This document shows, in pieces, positions 38,963-54,120 of a DNA stretch of 64,000 nt. Location of the stretch: assembly GCF_050948215.1 (NCBI RefSeq), contig NW_027488930.1, forward strand, positions 142,042 through 206,041, read 5' to 3'. The position numbers and the translations under genes are program-made. Source of the DNA: Halictus rubicundus (Eukaryota; Arthropoda; Insecta; Hymenoptera; Halictidae). Each line of letters begins with the position of its first letter. Within the stretch, counting starts at the first letter, position 1. The notes beneath the pieces were generated by a model. The model did no database searches. It was given only the letters and a program-made list of their open reading frames with translations, and was not told where the DNA came from.

Positions 38963-41900
38963 AGGATAGGATAGAGGATAGTATAGGATAGAGGATAGGA
39001 TAGGATAGAGGATAGGATAGGATAGAGGATAGGATAGGATAGGATAGAGGATAGGATAGAGGATAGAGGATAGGATAGGATAGTGGATAGGATAGGACAG
39101 ACAATAGGATAGGAAAGAGGAAAGGATAGGATAGAGGATAGGATAGGATAGAGGATAGGATAGGATAGATGATATTATAGGATAGAGGATAGGATAGGAT
39201 AGAGGATACGATATTATAGAGGATAGGATAGTATAGACGATAGGATCGGATAGAGAATAGGACAGGGCATTGGATAGGAAAGAGGATAGGATAGGATAGA
39301 GGATAGGATAGGATATAGGATAGAATAGGATAGAGGATAGGATAGGATAGACGATAGGATAGGATAGTGGATAGGATAGGATAGAGGATAGGATAGGATA
39401 GAGGATAGGATATGTTAGAGGATAGGATAGGATAGGATAGAGGATAGGATAGGATAGAGGATAGGATAGGATAGAGGATAGGATAGGATAGAGGATAGGA
39501 TAGGATAGAGGATAGGATAGGATAGAGGATAGGATAGGATAGGATAGAGGATAGGATAGAGGATAGAGGATAGGATAGGATAGTGGATAGGATAGGATAG
39601 AGCAGACTATAGGGGATAGGATAGGATAGAGGATAGGATAGGATAGAGGATAGGATAGGATAGATGATATTATAGGATAGTGGATAGGATAGGATAGAGC
39701 AGACTATAGGGGATAGGATAGGATAGAGGATACGATAGGATAGAGGAAAGGATAGGATAGAGGATAGGATAGGATAGAGGATAGTATAGGATAGAGGATA
39801 GGATAGGATTGAGGATAGGATTGGGGAGAGGATAGGATAGGATAAAGGATAGGATAGGATAGACAATAGGATAGGAAAGAGGATAGGATAGGATAGAGAA
39901 TGGGATAGGATAGAGGATAGGATAGGATAGAGGATAGGATAGGATAGAGGATAGGATAGGATAGAGGATAGGATAGGCTAGAGGATAGGATAGGATAGAG
40001 GATAGGATAGGATAGAGGATAGTATAGGATAGAGGATAGGATAGGATAGAGGATAGGATAGGATAGAGGATAGGATAGGATAGAGGATAGGATAGGATAG
40101 GATAGAGGGTAGGATAGAGGATAGAGGATAGGATAGGATAGTGGATAGGATTGGATAGAGCAGACTATAGGGGATAGGATAGGATAGAGGATAGGATAGG
40201 ATAGAGGATAGGATAGGATAGAGGATAGGATAGGATAGAGGATAGGATAGGATAGAGGATAGGATAGGATAGAGGATAGGATAGGATAGAGGATAGGATA
40301 GGATAGATGATATTATAGGATAGAGGATAGGATAGGATAGAGGATACGATATTATAGAGGATAGGATAGTATAGACGATAGGATCGGATAGAGAATAGGA
40401 CAGGGCATTGGATAGGAAAGAGGATAGGATAGGATAGAGGATAGGATAGGATATAGGATAGAATAGGATAGAGGATAGGATAGGATAGAGGATAGGATAG
40501 GATAGAGGATAGGATAGGATAGAGGATAGGATAGGATAGACAATAGGATAGGAAAGACGATAGGATAGGATAGAGAATGGGATAGGATAGAGGATAGGAT
40601 AGGATAGAGGATAGGATAGGATATCGGATAGGATTGGATAGAGGATAGGATAGGATAGAGGATAGGATAGGATAGAGGATTGGATAGGATAGAGGATAGG
40701 AGAGGATAGAGGATAGGATAGGATAGAGGATAGGATAGGATAGAGGATAGGATAGGATAGAGGATAGGATAGGATAGAGGATCGGATAGGATAGACGATA
40801 GGATAGGATAGAGGATAGGATAGGATAGACGATAGGATAGGATAGTGGATAGGATAGGATAGAGGATAGGATAGGATAGAGGATAGGATATGTTAGAGGA
40901 TAGGATAGGATAGGATAGAGGATAGGATAGAGGATAGAGGATAGGATAGGATAGTGGATAGGATAGGATAGAGCAGACTATAGGGGATAGGATAGGATAG
41001 AGGATACGATAGGATAGAGGAAAGGATAGGATAGAGGATAGGATAGGATAGAGGATAGTATAGGATAGAGGATAGGATAGGATTGAGGATAGGATTGGTG
41101 AGAGGATAGGATAGGATAAAGGATAGGATAGGATAAACAATAGGATAGGAAAGAGGATAGGATAGGATAGAGAATGGGATAGGATAGAGGATAGGATAGG
41201 ATAGAGGATAGGATAGGATAGAGGATAGGATAGGATAGAGGATAGGATAGGCTAGAGGATAGGATAGGATAGAGGATAGGATAGGATAGAGGATAGTATA
41301 GGATAGAGGATAGGATAGGATAGAGGATAGGATAGGATAGAGGATAGGATAGGATAGAGGATAGGATAGGATAGGATAGAGGATAGGATAGAGGATAGAG
41401 GATAGGATAGGATAGTGGATAGGATAGGATAGAGCAGACTATAGGGGATAGGATAGGATAGAGGATAGGATGGGATAGAGGATAGGATAGGATAGAGGAT
41501 AGGATAGGATAGAGGATAGGATAGGATAGATGATATTATAGGATAGAGGATAGGATAGGATAGAGGATACGATATTATAGAGGATAGGATAGTATAGACG
41601 ATAGGATCGGATAGAGAATAGGACAGGGCATTGGATAGGAAAGAGGATAGGATAGGATAGAGGATAGGATAGGATATAGGATAGGATAGGATAGAGCAGA
41701 CTATAGGGGATAGGATAGGATAGAGGATAGGATAGGATAGAGGATAGGATAGGATAGATGATATTATAGGATAGTGGATAGGATAGGATAGAGCAGACTA
41801 TAGGGGATAGGATAGGATAGAGGATACGATAGGATAGAGGAAAGGATAGGATAGAGGATAGGATAGGATAGAGGATAGTATAGGATAGAGGATAGGATAG

Positions 41901-42390
41901 GATTGAGGATAGGATTGGGGAGAGGATAGGATAGGATAAAGGATAGGATAGGATAGAGGATAGTATAGGATAGAGGATAGGATAGGATAGAGGATAGGAT
42001 AGGATAGAGGATAGGATAGGATAGAGGATAGGATAGGATTGAGGATAGGATTGGGGAGAAGATAGGATAGGATAAAGGATAGGATAGGATAGACAATAGG
42101 ATAGGAAAGAGGATAGGATAGGATAGAGAATGGGATAGGATAGAGGATAGGATAGGATAGAGGATAGGATAGGATAGAGGATAGGATAGGATAGAGGATA
42201 GGATAGGCTAGAGGATAGGATAGGATAGAGGATAGGATAGGATAGAGGATAGTATAGGATAGAGGATAGGATAGGATAGAGGATAGGATAGGATAGAGGA
42301 TAGGATAGGATAGAGGATAGGATAGGATAGGATAGAGGATAGGATAGAGGATAGAGGATAGGATAGGATAGTGGATAGGATTGGATAGAG
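38963..42390 (+). repeat. Region IX: mosaic of short HOR blocks
   Basis: These are rearranged copies of blocks known from 24-30 kb. A CAGAC marker preceded by the rare GGATTGGATAG form lies at 40,161 and again at 42,391 (offset 2,230), while the downstream M anchors at 40,403 and 42,650 are offset by 2,247, one extra monomer. Several CAGAC elements are closely spaced (39,603 and 39,700; 41,697 and 41,794), with a GATGATATTATAGG monomer between the members of each pair. No gene is visible. Confidence 0.75.
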
Positions 42391-45300
42391 CAGACTATAG
42401 GGGATAGGATAGGATAGAGGATAGGATAGGATAGAGGATAGGATAGGATAGAGGATAGGATAGGATAGAGGATAGGATAGGATAGAGGATAGGATAGGAT
42501 AGAGGATAGGATAGGATAGAGGATAGGATAGGATAGAGGATAGGATAGGATAGATGATATTATAGGATAGAGGATAGGATAGGATAGAGGATACGATATT
42601 ATAGAGGATAGGATAGTATAGACGATAGGATCGGATAGAGAATAGGACAGGGCATTGGATAGGAAAGAGGATTGGATAGGATAGAGGATAGGATAGGATA
42701 TAGGATAGAATAGGATAGAGGATAGGATAGGATAGAGGATAGGATAGGATAGAGGATAGGATAGGATAGAGGATAGGATAGGATAGACAATAGGATAGGA
42801 AAGACGATAGGATAGGATAGAGAATGGGATAGGATAGAGGATAGGATAGGATAGAGGATAGGATAGGATATCGGATAGGATTGGATAGAGGATAGGATAG
42901 GATAGAGGATAGGATAGGATAGAGGATTGGATAGGATAGAGGATAGGAGAGGATAGAGGATAGGATAGGATAGAGGATAGGATAGGATAGAGGATAGGAT
43001 AGGATAGAGGATAGGATAGGATAGAGGATCGGATAGGATAGACGATAGGATAGGATAGAGGATAGGATAGGATAGACGATAGGATAGGATAGTGGATAGG
43101 ATAGGATAGAGGATAGGATAGGATAGAGGATAGGATATGTTAGAGGATAGGATAGGATAGGATAGAGGATAGGATAGAGGATAGAGGATAGGATAGGATA
43201 GTGGATAGGATAGGATAGAGCAGACTATAGGGGATAGGATAGGATAGAGGATACGATAGGATAGAGGAAAGGATAGGATAGAGGATAGGATAGGATAGAG
43301 GATAGTATAGGATAGAGGATAGGATAGGATTGAGGATAGGATTGGTGAGAGGATAGGATAGGATAAAGGATAGGATAGGATAAACAATAGGATAGGAAAG
43401 AGGATAGGATAGGATAGAGAATGGGATAGGATAGAGGATAGGATAGGATAGAGGATAGGATAGGATAGAGGATAGGATAGGATAGAGGATAGGATAGGCT
43501 AGAGGATAGGATAGGATAGAGGATAGGATAGGATAGAGGATAGTATAGGATAGAGGATAGGATAGGATAGAGGATAGGATAGGATAGAGGATAGGATAGG
43601 ATAGAGGATAGGATAGGATAGGATAGAGGATAGGATAGAGGATAGAGGATAGGATAGGATAGTGGATAGGATAGGATAGAGCAGACTATAGGGGATAGGA
43701 TAGGATAGAGGATAGGATGGGATAGAGGATAGGATAGGATAGAGGATAGGATAGGATAGAGGATAGGATAGGATAGATGATATTATAGGATAGAGGATAG
43801 GATAGGATAGAGGATACGATATTATAGAGGATAGGATAGTATAGACGAAAGGATCGGATAGAGAATAGGACAGGGCATTGGATAGGAAAGAGGATAGGAT
43901 AGGATAGAGGATAGGATAGGATATAGGATAGAATAGGATAGAGGATAGGATAGGATAGAGGATAGGATAGGATAGAGGATAGGATAGGATAGAGGATCGG
44001 ATAGGATAGACGATAGGATAGGATAGAGGATAGGATAGGATAGACGATAGGATAGGATAGTGGATAGGATAGGATAGAGGATAGGATATGATAGAGGATA
44101 GGATATGTTAGAGGATAGGATAGGATAGGATAGAGGATAGGATAGAGGATAGAGGATAGGATAGGATAGTGGATAGGATAGGATAGAGCAGACTATAGGG
44201 GATAGGATAGGATAGAGGATACGATAGGATAGAGGAGAGGATAGGATAGAGGATAGGATAGGATAGAGGATAGTATAGGATAGAGGATAGGATAGGATTG
44301 AGGATAGGATTGGTGAGAGGATAGGATAGGATAAAGGATAGGATAGGATAGACAATAGGATAGGAAAGAGGATAGGATAGGATAGAGAATGGGATAGGAT
44401 AGAGGATAGGATAGGATAGAGGATAGGATAGGATAGAGGATAGGATAGGATAGAGGATAGGATAGGCTAGAGGATAGGATAGGATAGAGGATAGGATAGG
44501 ATAGAGGATAGTATAGGATAGAGGATAGGATAGGATAGAGGATAGGATAGGATAGAGGATAGGATAGGATAGAGGATAGGATAGGATAGGATAGAGGATA
44601 GGATAGAGGATAGAGGATAGGATAGGATAGTGGATAGGATAGGATAGAGGATAGGATAGGATACAGGATAGGATAGGATAGAGGATAGGATAGGCTAGAG
44701 GATAGGATAGGATAGAGGATAGGATAGGATAGAGGATAGTATAGGATAGAGGATAGGATAGGATAGAGGATAGGATAGGATAGAGGATAGGATATAATAG
44801 AGGATAGGATAGGATAGACGATAGGATATGATAGACGATAGGATAGGATAGAGGATAGGATAGGATAGAGGATAGGATAGGATAGAGGATAGGATAGGAT
44901 AGAGGATGGGATGGGATAAAGGATACGATATTATAGAGGATAGGATAGGATAGGATAGAGGATACGATAGGATAGAGGAAAGGATAGGATAGAGGATAGG
45001 ATAGGATAGAGGATAGTATAGGATAGAGGATAGGATAGGATTGAGGATAGGATAGGATAGAGGATAGGATAGGATAGAGGATAGGATAGGCTAGAGGATA
45101 GGATAGGATAGAGGATAGGATAGGATAGAGGATAGTATAGGATAGAGGATAGGATAGGATAGAGGATACGATATTATGGAGGATAGGACAGTATAGACGA
45201 TAGGATCGGATAGAGAATAGGACAGGGCATTGGATAGGAAAGAGGATATGATAGGATAGAGGATAGGATAGGATAGGGGATAGAATAGGATAGAGGATAG

Positions 45301-46550
45301 GATAGGATAGAGGATAGGATAGGATAGAGGATAGGATAGGGTAGAGGATAGGATAGGATAGAGGATAGGATAGGATAGAGGATAGGATAGGATAGAAGAT
45401 AGGATAGGATAGAGGATAGGATAGGATAGAGGATAGGATAGGATAGAGGATAGGATAGGATAGAGGATAGGATAGGATAGGATAGAGGATAGGATAGGAT
45501 AGAGGATAGGATAGGATAGGGGATAGGATAGGATAGAGGATAGGATAGGATAAAGGATAGGATAGGATAGAGGATAGGATAGGATAGAGGATAGGATAGG
45601 ATAGGATAGAGGATAGGATAGAGGATAGGATAGAGGATAGAGGATAGAGGATAGGATAGGATAGTGGATAGGATAGAATAGAGCAGACTATAGGGGATAG
45701 GATAGGATAGAGGATAGGATAGGATAGAGGATAGGATAGGATAGAGGATAGGATAGGATAGAGGATAGGATAGGATAGAGGATAGGATAGGATAGAGGAT
45801 AGGATAGGATAGAGGATAGGATAGGATAGATGATATTATAGGATAGAGGATAGGATAGGATAGGGGATACGATATTATAGAGGATAGGATAGTATAGACG
45901 ATAGGATCGGATAGAGAATAGGACAGGGCATTGGATAGGAAAGAGGATAGGATAGGATAGAGGATAGGATAGGATATAGGATAGAATAGGATAGAGGATA
46001 GGATAGGATAGAGGATACGATAGGATAGAGGAAAGGATAGGATAGAGGATAGGATAGGATAGAGGATAGTATAGGATAGAGGATAGGATAGGATTGAGGA
46101 TAGGATTGGTGAGATGATAGGATAGGATAAAGGATAGGATAGGATAGACAATAGGATAGGAAAGAGGATAGGATAGGATAGAGAATGGGATAGGATAGAG
46201 GATAGGATAGGATAGAGGATAGGATAGGATAGAGGATAGGATAGGATAGAGGATAGGATAGGATAGAGGATAGGATAGGATAGAGGATAGGATAGGATAG
46301 AGGATAGTATAGGATAGAGGATAGGATAGGATAGAGGATAGGATAGGATAGAGGATAGGATAGGATAGAGGATAGGATAGGATAGGATAGGATAGAGGAT
46401 AGGATAGAGGATAGAGGATAGGATAGGATAGTGGATAGGATAGGATAGAGGATAGGATAGGATAGAGGATAGGATAGGATAGAGGATAGGATAGGATAGG
46501 ATAGAGGATAGGATAGAGGATAGAGGATAGGATAGGATAGTGGATAGGAT

Positions 46551-48820
46551 AGTGGATAGGATAGGATAGAGGATAGGATAGGATAGAGGATAGGATAGGA
46601 TAGAGGATAGGATAGGATAGATGATATTATAGGATAGAGGATAGGATAGGATAGAGGATACGATATTATAGAGGATAGGATAGTATAGACGATAGGATCG
46701 GATAGAGAATAGGACAGGGCATTGGATAGGAAAGAGGATAGGATAGGATAGAGGATAGGATAGGATATAGGATAGAATAGGATAGAGGATAGGATAGGAT
46801 AGAGGATAGGATAGGATAGAGGATAGGATAGGATAGAGGATAGGATAGGATACAGGATAGGATAGGATAGAGGATAGGATAGGCTAGAGGATAGGATAGG
46901 ATAGAGGATAGGATAGGATAGAGGATAGTATAGGATAGAGGATAGGATAGGCTAGAGGATAGGATAGGATAGAGGATAGGATATAATAGAGGATAGGATA
47001 GGATAGACGATAGGATATGATAGACGATAGGATAGGATAGAGGATAGGATAGGATAGAGGATAGGATAGGATAGAGGATAGGATAGGATAGAGGATGGGA
47101 TGGGATAAATGATACGATATTATAGAGGATAGGATAGGATAGGATAGAGGATATGATCGGATAGAGGATAGGATAGGATAGAGGATAGGATAGGATAGAG
47201 GATAGGATAGGATAGAGGATAGGATAGGATAGAGGATCGGATAGGATAGACGATAGGATAGGATAGAGGATAGGATAGGATAGACGATAGGATAGGATAG
47301 TGTATAGGATAGGATAGAGGATAGGATAGGATAGAGGATAGGATAGGATAGAGGATAGGATAGGATAGAGGATAGGATAGGATAGATGATATTATAGGAT
47401 AGAGGATAGGATAGGATAGAGGATACGATATTATAGAGGATAGGATAGTATAGACGATAGGATCGGATAGAGAATAGGACAGGGCATTGGATAGGAAAGA
47501 GGATAGGATAGGATAGAGGATAGGATAGGATAGAGGATAGAATAGGATAGAGGATAGGATAGGATAGAGGATAGGATAGGATAGAGGATAGGATAGGATA
47601 GAGTATAGGATAGGATAGAGGATAGGATAGGACAGAGGATAAGATAGGATAGAGGATAGGATAGTATAGAGGATAGGATAGGATAGACGATAGGATATGA
47701 TAGACGATAGGATAGGATAGAGGATAGGATAGGATAGAGGATAGGATAGGATAGAGGATAGGATAGGATAGAGGATGGGATGGGATAAATGATACGATAT
47801 TATAGAGGATAGGATAGGATAGGATAGAGGATATGATCGGATAGAGGATAGGATAGGATAGAGGATAGGATAGGATAGAGGATAGGATAGGATAGAGGAT
47901 AGGATAGGATAGAGGATCGGATAGGATAGACGATAGGATAGGATAGAGGATAGGATAGGATAGACGATAGGATAGGATAGTGTATAGGATAGGATAGAGG
48001 ATAGGATAGGATAGAGGATAGGATAGGATAGAGGATAGGATAGGATAGAGGATAGGATAGGATAGATGATATTATAGGATAGAGGATAGGATAGGATAGA
48101 GGATACGATATTATAGAGGATAGGATAGTATAGACGATAGGATCGGATAGAGAATAGGACAGGGCATTGGATAGGAAAGAGGATAGGATAGGATAGAGGA
48201 TAGGATAGGATAGAGGATAGGATAGGATAGATGATATTATAGGATAGAGGATAGGATAGGATAGAGGATACGATATTATAGAGGATAGGATAGTATAGAC
48301 GATAGGATCGGATAGAGAATAGGACAGGGCATTGGATAGGAAAGAGGATAGGATAGGATAGAGGATAGGATAGGATATAGGATAGAATAGGATAGAGGAT
48401 AGGATAGGATAGAGGATACGATAGGATAGAGGAAAGGATAGGATAGAGGATAGGATAGGATAGAGGATAGTATAGGATAGAGGATAGGATAGGATTGAGG
48501 ATAGGATTGGTGAGAGGATAGGATAGGATAAAGGATAGGATAGGATAGACAATAGGATAGGAAAGAGGATAGGATAGGATAGAGAATGGGATAGGATAGA
48601 GGATAGGATAGGATAGAGGATAGGATAGGATAGAGGATAGGATAGGATAGAGGATAGGATAGGATAGAGGATAGGATAGGATAGAGGATAGTATAGGATA
48701 GAGGATAGGATAGGATAGAGGATAGGATAGGATAGAGGATAGGATAGGATAGAGGATAGGATAGGATAGGATAGAGGATAGGATAGAGGATAGAGGATAG
48801 GATAGGATAGTGGATAGGAT
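46551..48820 (+). repeat. Nested duplication inside copy A, period 2,270 bp
   Basis: AGTGGATAGG at 46,551, directly after another GTGGATAGG, recurs at 48,821. M anchors at 46,717 and 47,482 recur at 48,987 and 49,752. All offsets are 2,270 bp. In copy B the same relation holds (57,098 and 59,368; 57,863 and 60,133). Confidence 0.85.
47101..47780 (+). repeat. Doubly nested duplication, period 680 bp
   Basis: The rare TGGGATAAATGATACG at 47,101 recurs at 47,781, and the M anchor at 47,482 recurs at 48,162. Both offsets are 680 bp, exactly forty 17-bp monomers in length. This duplication sits in the first of the two 2,270-bp repeats only. In copy B it is found at 57,863 and 58,543. Confidence 0.85.
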
Positions 48821-51800
48821 AGTGGATAGGATAGGATAGAGGATAGGATAGGATAGAGGATAGGATAGGATAGAGGATAGGATAGGATAGATGATATTAT
48901 AGGATAGAGGATAGGATAGGATAGAGGATACGATATTATAGAGGATAGGATAGTATAGACGATAGGATCGGATAGAGAATAGGACAGGGCATTGGATAGG
49001 AAAGAGGATAGGATAGGATAGAGGATAGGATAGGATATAGGATAGAATAGGATAGAGGATAGGATAGGATAGAGGATAGGATAGGATAGAGGATAGGATA
49101 GGATAGAGGATAGGATAGGATACAGGATAGGATAGGATAGAGGATAGGATAGGCTAGAGGATAGGATAGGATAGAGGATAGGATAGGATAGAGGATAGTA
49201 TAGGATAGAGGATAGGATAGGCTAGAGGATAGGATAGGATAGAGGATAGGATATAATAGAGGATAGGATAGGATAGACGATAGGATATGATAGACGATAG
49301 GATAGGATAGAGGATAGGATAGGATAGAGGATAGGATAGGATAGAGGATAGGATAGGATAGAGGATGGGATGGGATAAATGATACGATATTATAGAGGAT
49401 AGGATAGGATAGGATAGAGGATATGATCGGATAGAGGATAGGATAGGATAGAGGTTAGGATAGGATAGAGGATAGGATAGGATAGAGGATAGGATAGGAT
49501 AGAGGATCGGATAGGATAGACGATAGGATAGGATAGAGGATAGGATAGGATAGACGATAGGATAGGATAGTGTATAGGATAGGATAGAGGATAGGATAGG
49601 ATAGAGGATAGGATAGGATAGAGGATAGGATAGGATAGAGGATAGGATAGGATAGATGATATTATAGGATAGAGGATAGGATAGGATAGAGGATACGATA
49701 TTATAGAGGATAGGATAGTATAGACGATAGGATCGGATAGAGAATAGGACAGGGCATTGGATAGGAAAGAGGATAGGATAGGATAGAGGATAGGATAGGA
49801 TAGAGGATAGAATAGGATAGAGGATAGGATAGGATAGAGGATAGGATAGGATAGAGGATAGGATAGGATAGAGTATAGGATAGGATAGAGGATAGGATAG
49901 GACAGAGGATAAGATAGGATAGAGGATAGGATAGTATAGAGGATAGGATAGGATAGAGGATAGGATAGGACAGAGGATAAGATAGGATAGAGGATAGGAT
50001 AAGTTAGAGGATAGGATAGGATAGAGGATAGGATAGAGGATTGGATAGGATAGAGGATACGATAGGATAGAGGATAGGATAGGATAGAGGATAGGATAGG
50101 ATAGAGGATAGGATAGGATAGAGGATAAGATAGGATAGAGGATAGGATAGGATAGAGGATAGGATAGGATAGAGGATAGGATAGGATAGAGGATAGGATA
50201 GGATAGAGGATAGGATAGGCTAGAGGATAGGATAGGATAGAGGATAGGATAGGATAGAGGATAGTATAGGATAGAGGATAGTATAGGATAGAGGATAGGA
50301 TAGGATAGAGGATAGGATAGGATAGGATAGAGGATAGGATAGAGGATAGAGGATAGGATAGGATAGAGGATAGGATAGGATAGAGGATAGGATAGGATAG
50401 ACGATAGGATAGGATAGAGGATAGGATAGGATAGAGGATGGGATAGGCTAGAGGATAGGATAGGATAGAGGATAGGATAGGATAGAGGATAGTATAGGAT
50501 AGAGGATAGGATAGGATAGAGGATAGCATAGGATAGGATAGAGGATAGGATAGAGGATAGAGGATAGGATAGGATAGTGGATAGGATAGGATAGAGCAGA
50601 CTATAGGGGATAGGATAGGATAGAGGATAGGATAGGATAGAGGATAGGATAGGATAGAGGATAGGATAGGATAGATGATATTATAGGATAGAGGATAGGA
50701 TAGGATAGAGGATACGATATTATAGAGGATAGGATAGTATAGACGATAGGATCGGATAGAGAATAGGACAGGGCATTGGATAGGAAAGAGGATAGGATAG
50801 GATAGAGGATAGGATAGGATAGATGATATTATAGGATAGAGTATAGGATAGGATAGAGGATAGGATAGGATAGAGGATAGGATAGGATAGATGATATTAT
50901 AGGATAGAGGATAGGATAGGATAGAGGATACGATATTATAGAGGATAGGATAGTATAGACGATAGGATCGGATAGAGAATAGGACAGGGCATTGGATAGG
51001 AAAGAGGATAGGATAGGATAGAGGATAGGATAGGATAGAGGATAGAATAGGATAGAGGATAGGATAGGATAGAGGATAGGATAGGATAGAGGATAGGATA
51101 GGATAGAGTATAGGATAGGATAGAGGATAGGATAGGACAGAGGATAAGATAGGATAGAGGATAGGATAGTATAGAGGATAGGATAGGATAGAGGATAGGA
51201 TAGGACAGAGGATAAGATAGGATAGAGGATAGGATAAGTTAGAGGATAGGATAGGATAGAGGATAGGATAGAGGATTGGATAGGATAGAGGATACGATAG
51301 GATAGAGGATAGGATAGGATAGAGGATAGGATAGGATAGAGGATAGGATAGGATAGAGGATAGGATAGGATAGAGGATAGGATAGGATAGAGGATAGGAT
51401 AGGATAGAGGATAGGATAGGATAGAGGATAGGATAGGATAGAGGATAGGATAGGATAGAGGATAGGATAGGATAGAGGATAGGATAGGCTAGAGGATAGG
51501 ATAGGATAGAGGATAGGATAGGATAGAGGATAGTATAGGATAGAGGATAGGATAGGATAGAGGATAGGATAGGATAGAGGATAGGATAGGATAGGATAGA
51601 GGATAGGATAGAGGATAGAGGATAGGATAGGATAGAGGATAGGATAGGATAGAGGATAGGATAGGATAGACGATAGGATAGGATAGAGGATAGGATAGGA
51701 TAGAGGATGGGATAGGCTAGAGGATAGGATAGGATAGAGGATAGGATAGGATAGAGGATAGTATAGGATAGAGGATAGGATAGGATAGAGGATAGGATAG

Positions 51801-54120
51801 GATAGAGGATAGGATAGGATAGGATAGAGGATAGGATAGAGGATAGAGGATAGGATAGGATAGTGGATAGGATTGGATAGAGCAGACTATAGGGGATAGG
51901 ATAGGATAGAGGATAGGATAGGATAGAGGATAGGATAGGATAGAGGATAGGATAGGATAGAGGATAGGATAGGATAGAGGATAGGATAGGATAGAGGATA
52001 GGATAGGATAGAGGATAGGATAGGATAGAGGATAGGATAGGATAGATGATATTATAGGATAGAGGATAGGATAGGATAGAGGATACGATATTATAGAGGA
52101 TAGGATAGTATAGACGATAGGATCGGATAGAGAATAGGACAGGGCATTGGATAGGAAAGAGGATAGGATAGGATAGAGGATAGGATAGGATATAGGATAG
52201 AATAGGATAGAGGATAGGATAGGATAGAGGATAGGATAGGATAGAGGATAGGATAGGATAGAGGATAGGATAGGATAGACAATAGGATAGGAAAGACGAT
52301 AGGATAGGATAGAGAATGGGATAGGATAGAGGATAGGATAGGATAGAGGATAGGATAGGATATCGGATAGGATTGGATAGAGGATAGGATAGGATAGAGG
52401 ATAGGATAGGATAGAGGATTGGATAGGATAGAGGATAGGAGAGGATAGAGGATAGGATAGGATAGAGGATAGGATAGGATAGAGGATAGGATAGGATAGA
52501 GGATAGGATAGGATAGAGGATCGGATAGGATAGACGATAGGATAGGATAGAGGATAGGATAGGATAGACGATAGGATAGGATAGTGGATAGGATAGGATA
52601 GAGGATAGGATAGGATAGAGGATAGGATATGTTAGAGGATAGGATAGGATAGGATAGAGGATAGGATAGAGGATAGAGGATAGGATAGGATAGTGGATAG
52701 GATAGGATAGAGCAGACTATAGGGGATAGGATAGGATAGAGGATACGATAGGATAGAGGAAAGGATAGGATAGAGGATAGGATAGGATAGAGGATAGTAT
52801 AGGATAGAGGATAGGATAGGATTGAGGATAGGATTGGTGAGAGGATAGGATAGGATAAAGGATAGGATAGGATAAACAATAGGATAGGAAAGAGGATAGG
52901 ATAGGATAGAGAATGGGATAGGATAGAGGATAGGATAGGATAGAGGATAGGATAGGATAGAGGATAGGATAGGATAGAGGATAGGATAGGCTAGAGGATA
53001 GGATAGGATAGAGGATAGGATAGGATAGAGGATAGTATAGGATAGAGGATAGGATAGGATAGAGGATAGGATAGGATAGAGGATAGGATAGGATAGAGGA
53101 TAGGATAGGATAGGATAGAGGATAGGATAGAGGATAGAGGATAGGATAGGATAGTGGATAGGATAGGATAGAGCAGACTATAGGGGATAGGATAGGATAG
53201 AGGATAGGATGGGATAGAGGATAGGATAGGATAGAGGATAGGATAGGATAGAGGATAGGATAGGATAGATGATATTATAGGATAGAGGATAGGATAGGAT
53301 AGAGGATACGATATTATAGAGGATAGGATAGTATAGACGAAAGGATCGGATAGAGAATAGGACAGGGCATTGGATAGGAAAGAGGATAGGATAGGATAGA
53401 GGATAGGATAGGATATAGGATAGAATAGGATAGAGGATAGGATAGGATAGAGGATAGGATAGGATAGAGGATAGGATAGGATAGAGGATCGGATAGGATA
53501 GACGATAGGATAGGATAGAGGATAGGATAGGATAGACGATAGGATAGGATAGTGGATAGGATAGGATAGAGGATAGGATATGATAGAGGATAGGATATGT
53601 TAGAGGATAGGATAGGATAGGATAGAGGATAGGATAGAGGATAGAGGATAGGATAGGATAGTGGATAGGATAGGATAGAGCAGACTATAGGGGATAGGAT
53701 AGGATAGAGGATACGATAGGATAGAGGAGAGGATAGGATAGAGGATAGGATAGGATAGAGGATAGTATAGGATAGAGGATAGGATAGGATTGAGGATAGG
53801 ATTGGTGAGAGGATAGGATAGGATAAAGGATAGGATAGGATAGACAATAGGATAGGAAAGAGGATAGGATAGGATAGAGAATGGGATAGGATAGAGGATA
53901 GGATAGGATAGAGGATAGGATAGGATAGAGGATAGGATAGGATAGAGGATAGGATAGGCTAGAGGATAGGATAGGATAGAGGATAGGATAGGATAGAGGA
54001 TAGTATAGGATAGAGGATAGGATAGGATAGAGGATAGGATAGGATAGAGGATAGGATAGGATAGAGGATAGGATAGGATAGGATAGAGGATAGGATAGAG
54101 GATAGAGGATAGGATAGGAT

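Larger units (their letters stand above)
42391..51882 (+). repeat. Giant tandem duplication, copy A (9,492 bp)
   Basis: Delimited by the GGATTGGATAGAGCAGAC form of marker C at 42,391 and 51,883. Anchors at 42,650, 43,221, 43,682, 43,873, 44,189 and 45,225 recur exactly 9,492 bp later. Anchors from 45,225 onward (45,926, 46,717, 47,482, 48,162, 48,327, 48,987, 49,752, 50,771, 50,987) recur 10,381 bp later. Conceptual minus-strand reads over 45,174-46,151, 47,800-48,552 and 49,390-50,529 equal those of copy B. One difference seen is ATTGGATAGG at 42,671 where B has ATAGGATAGG. Confidence 0.88.
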
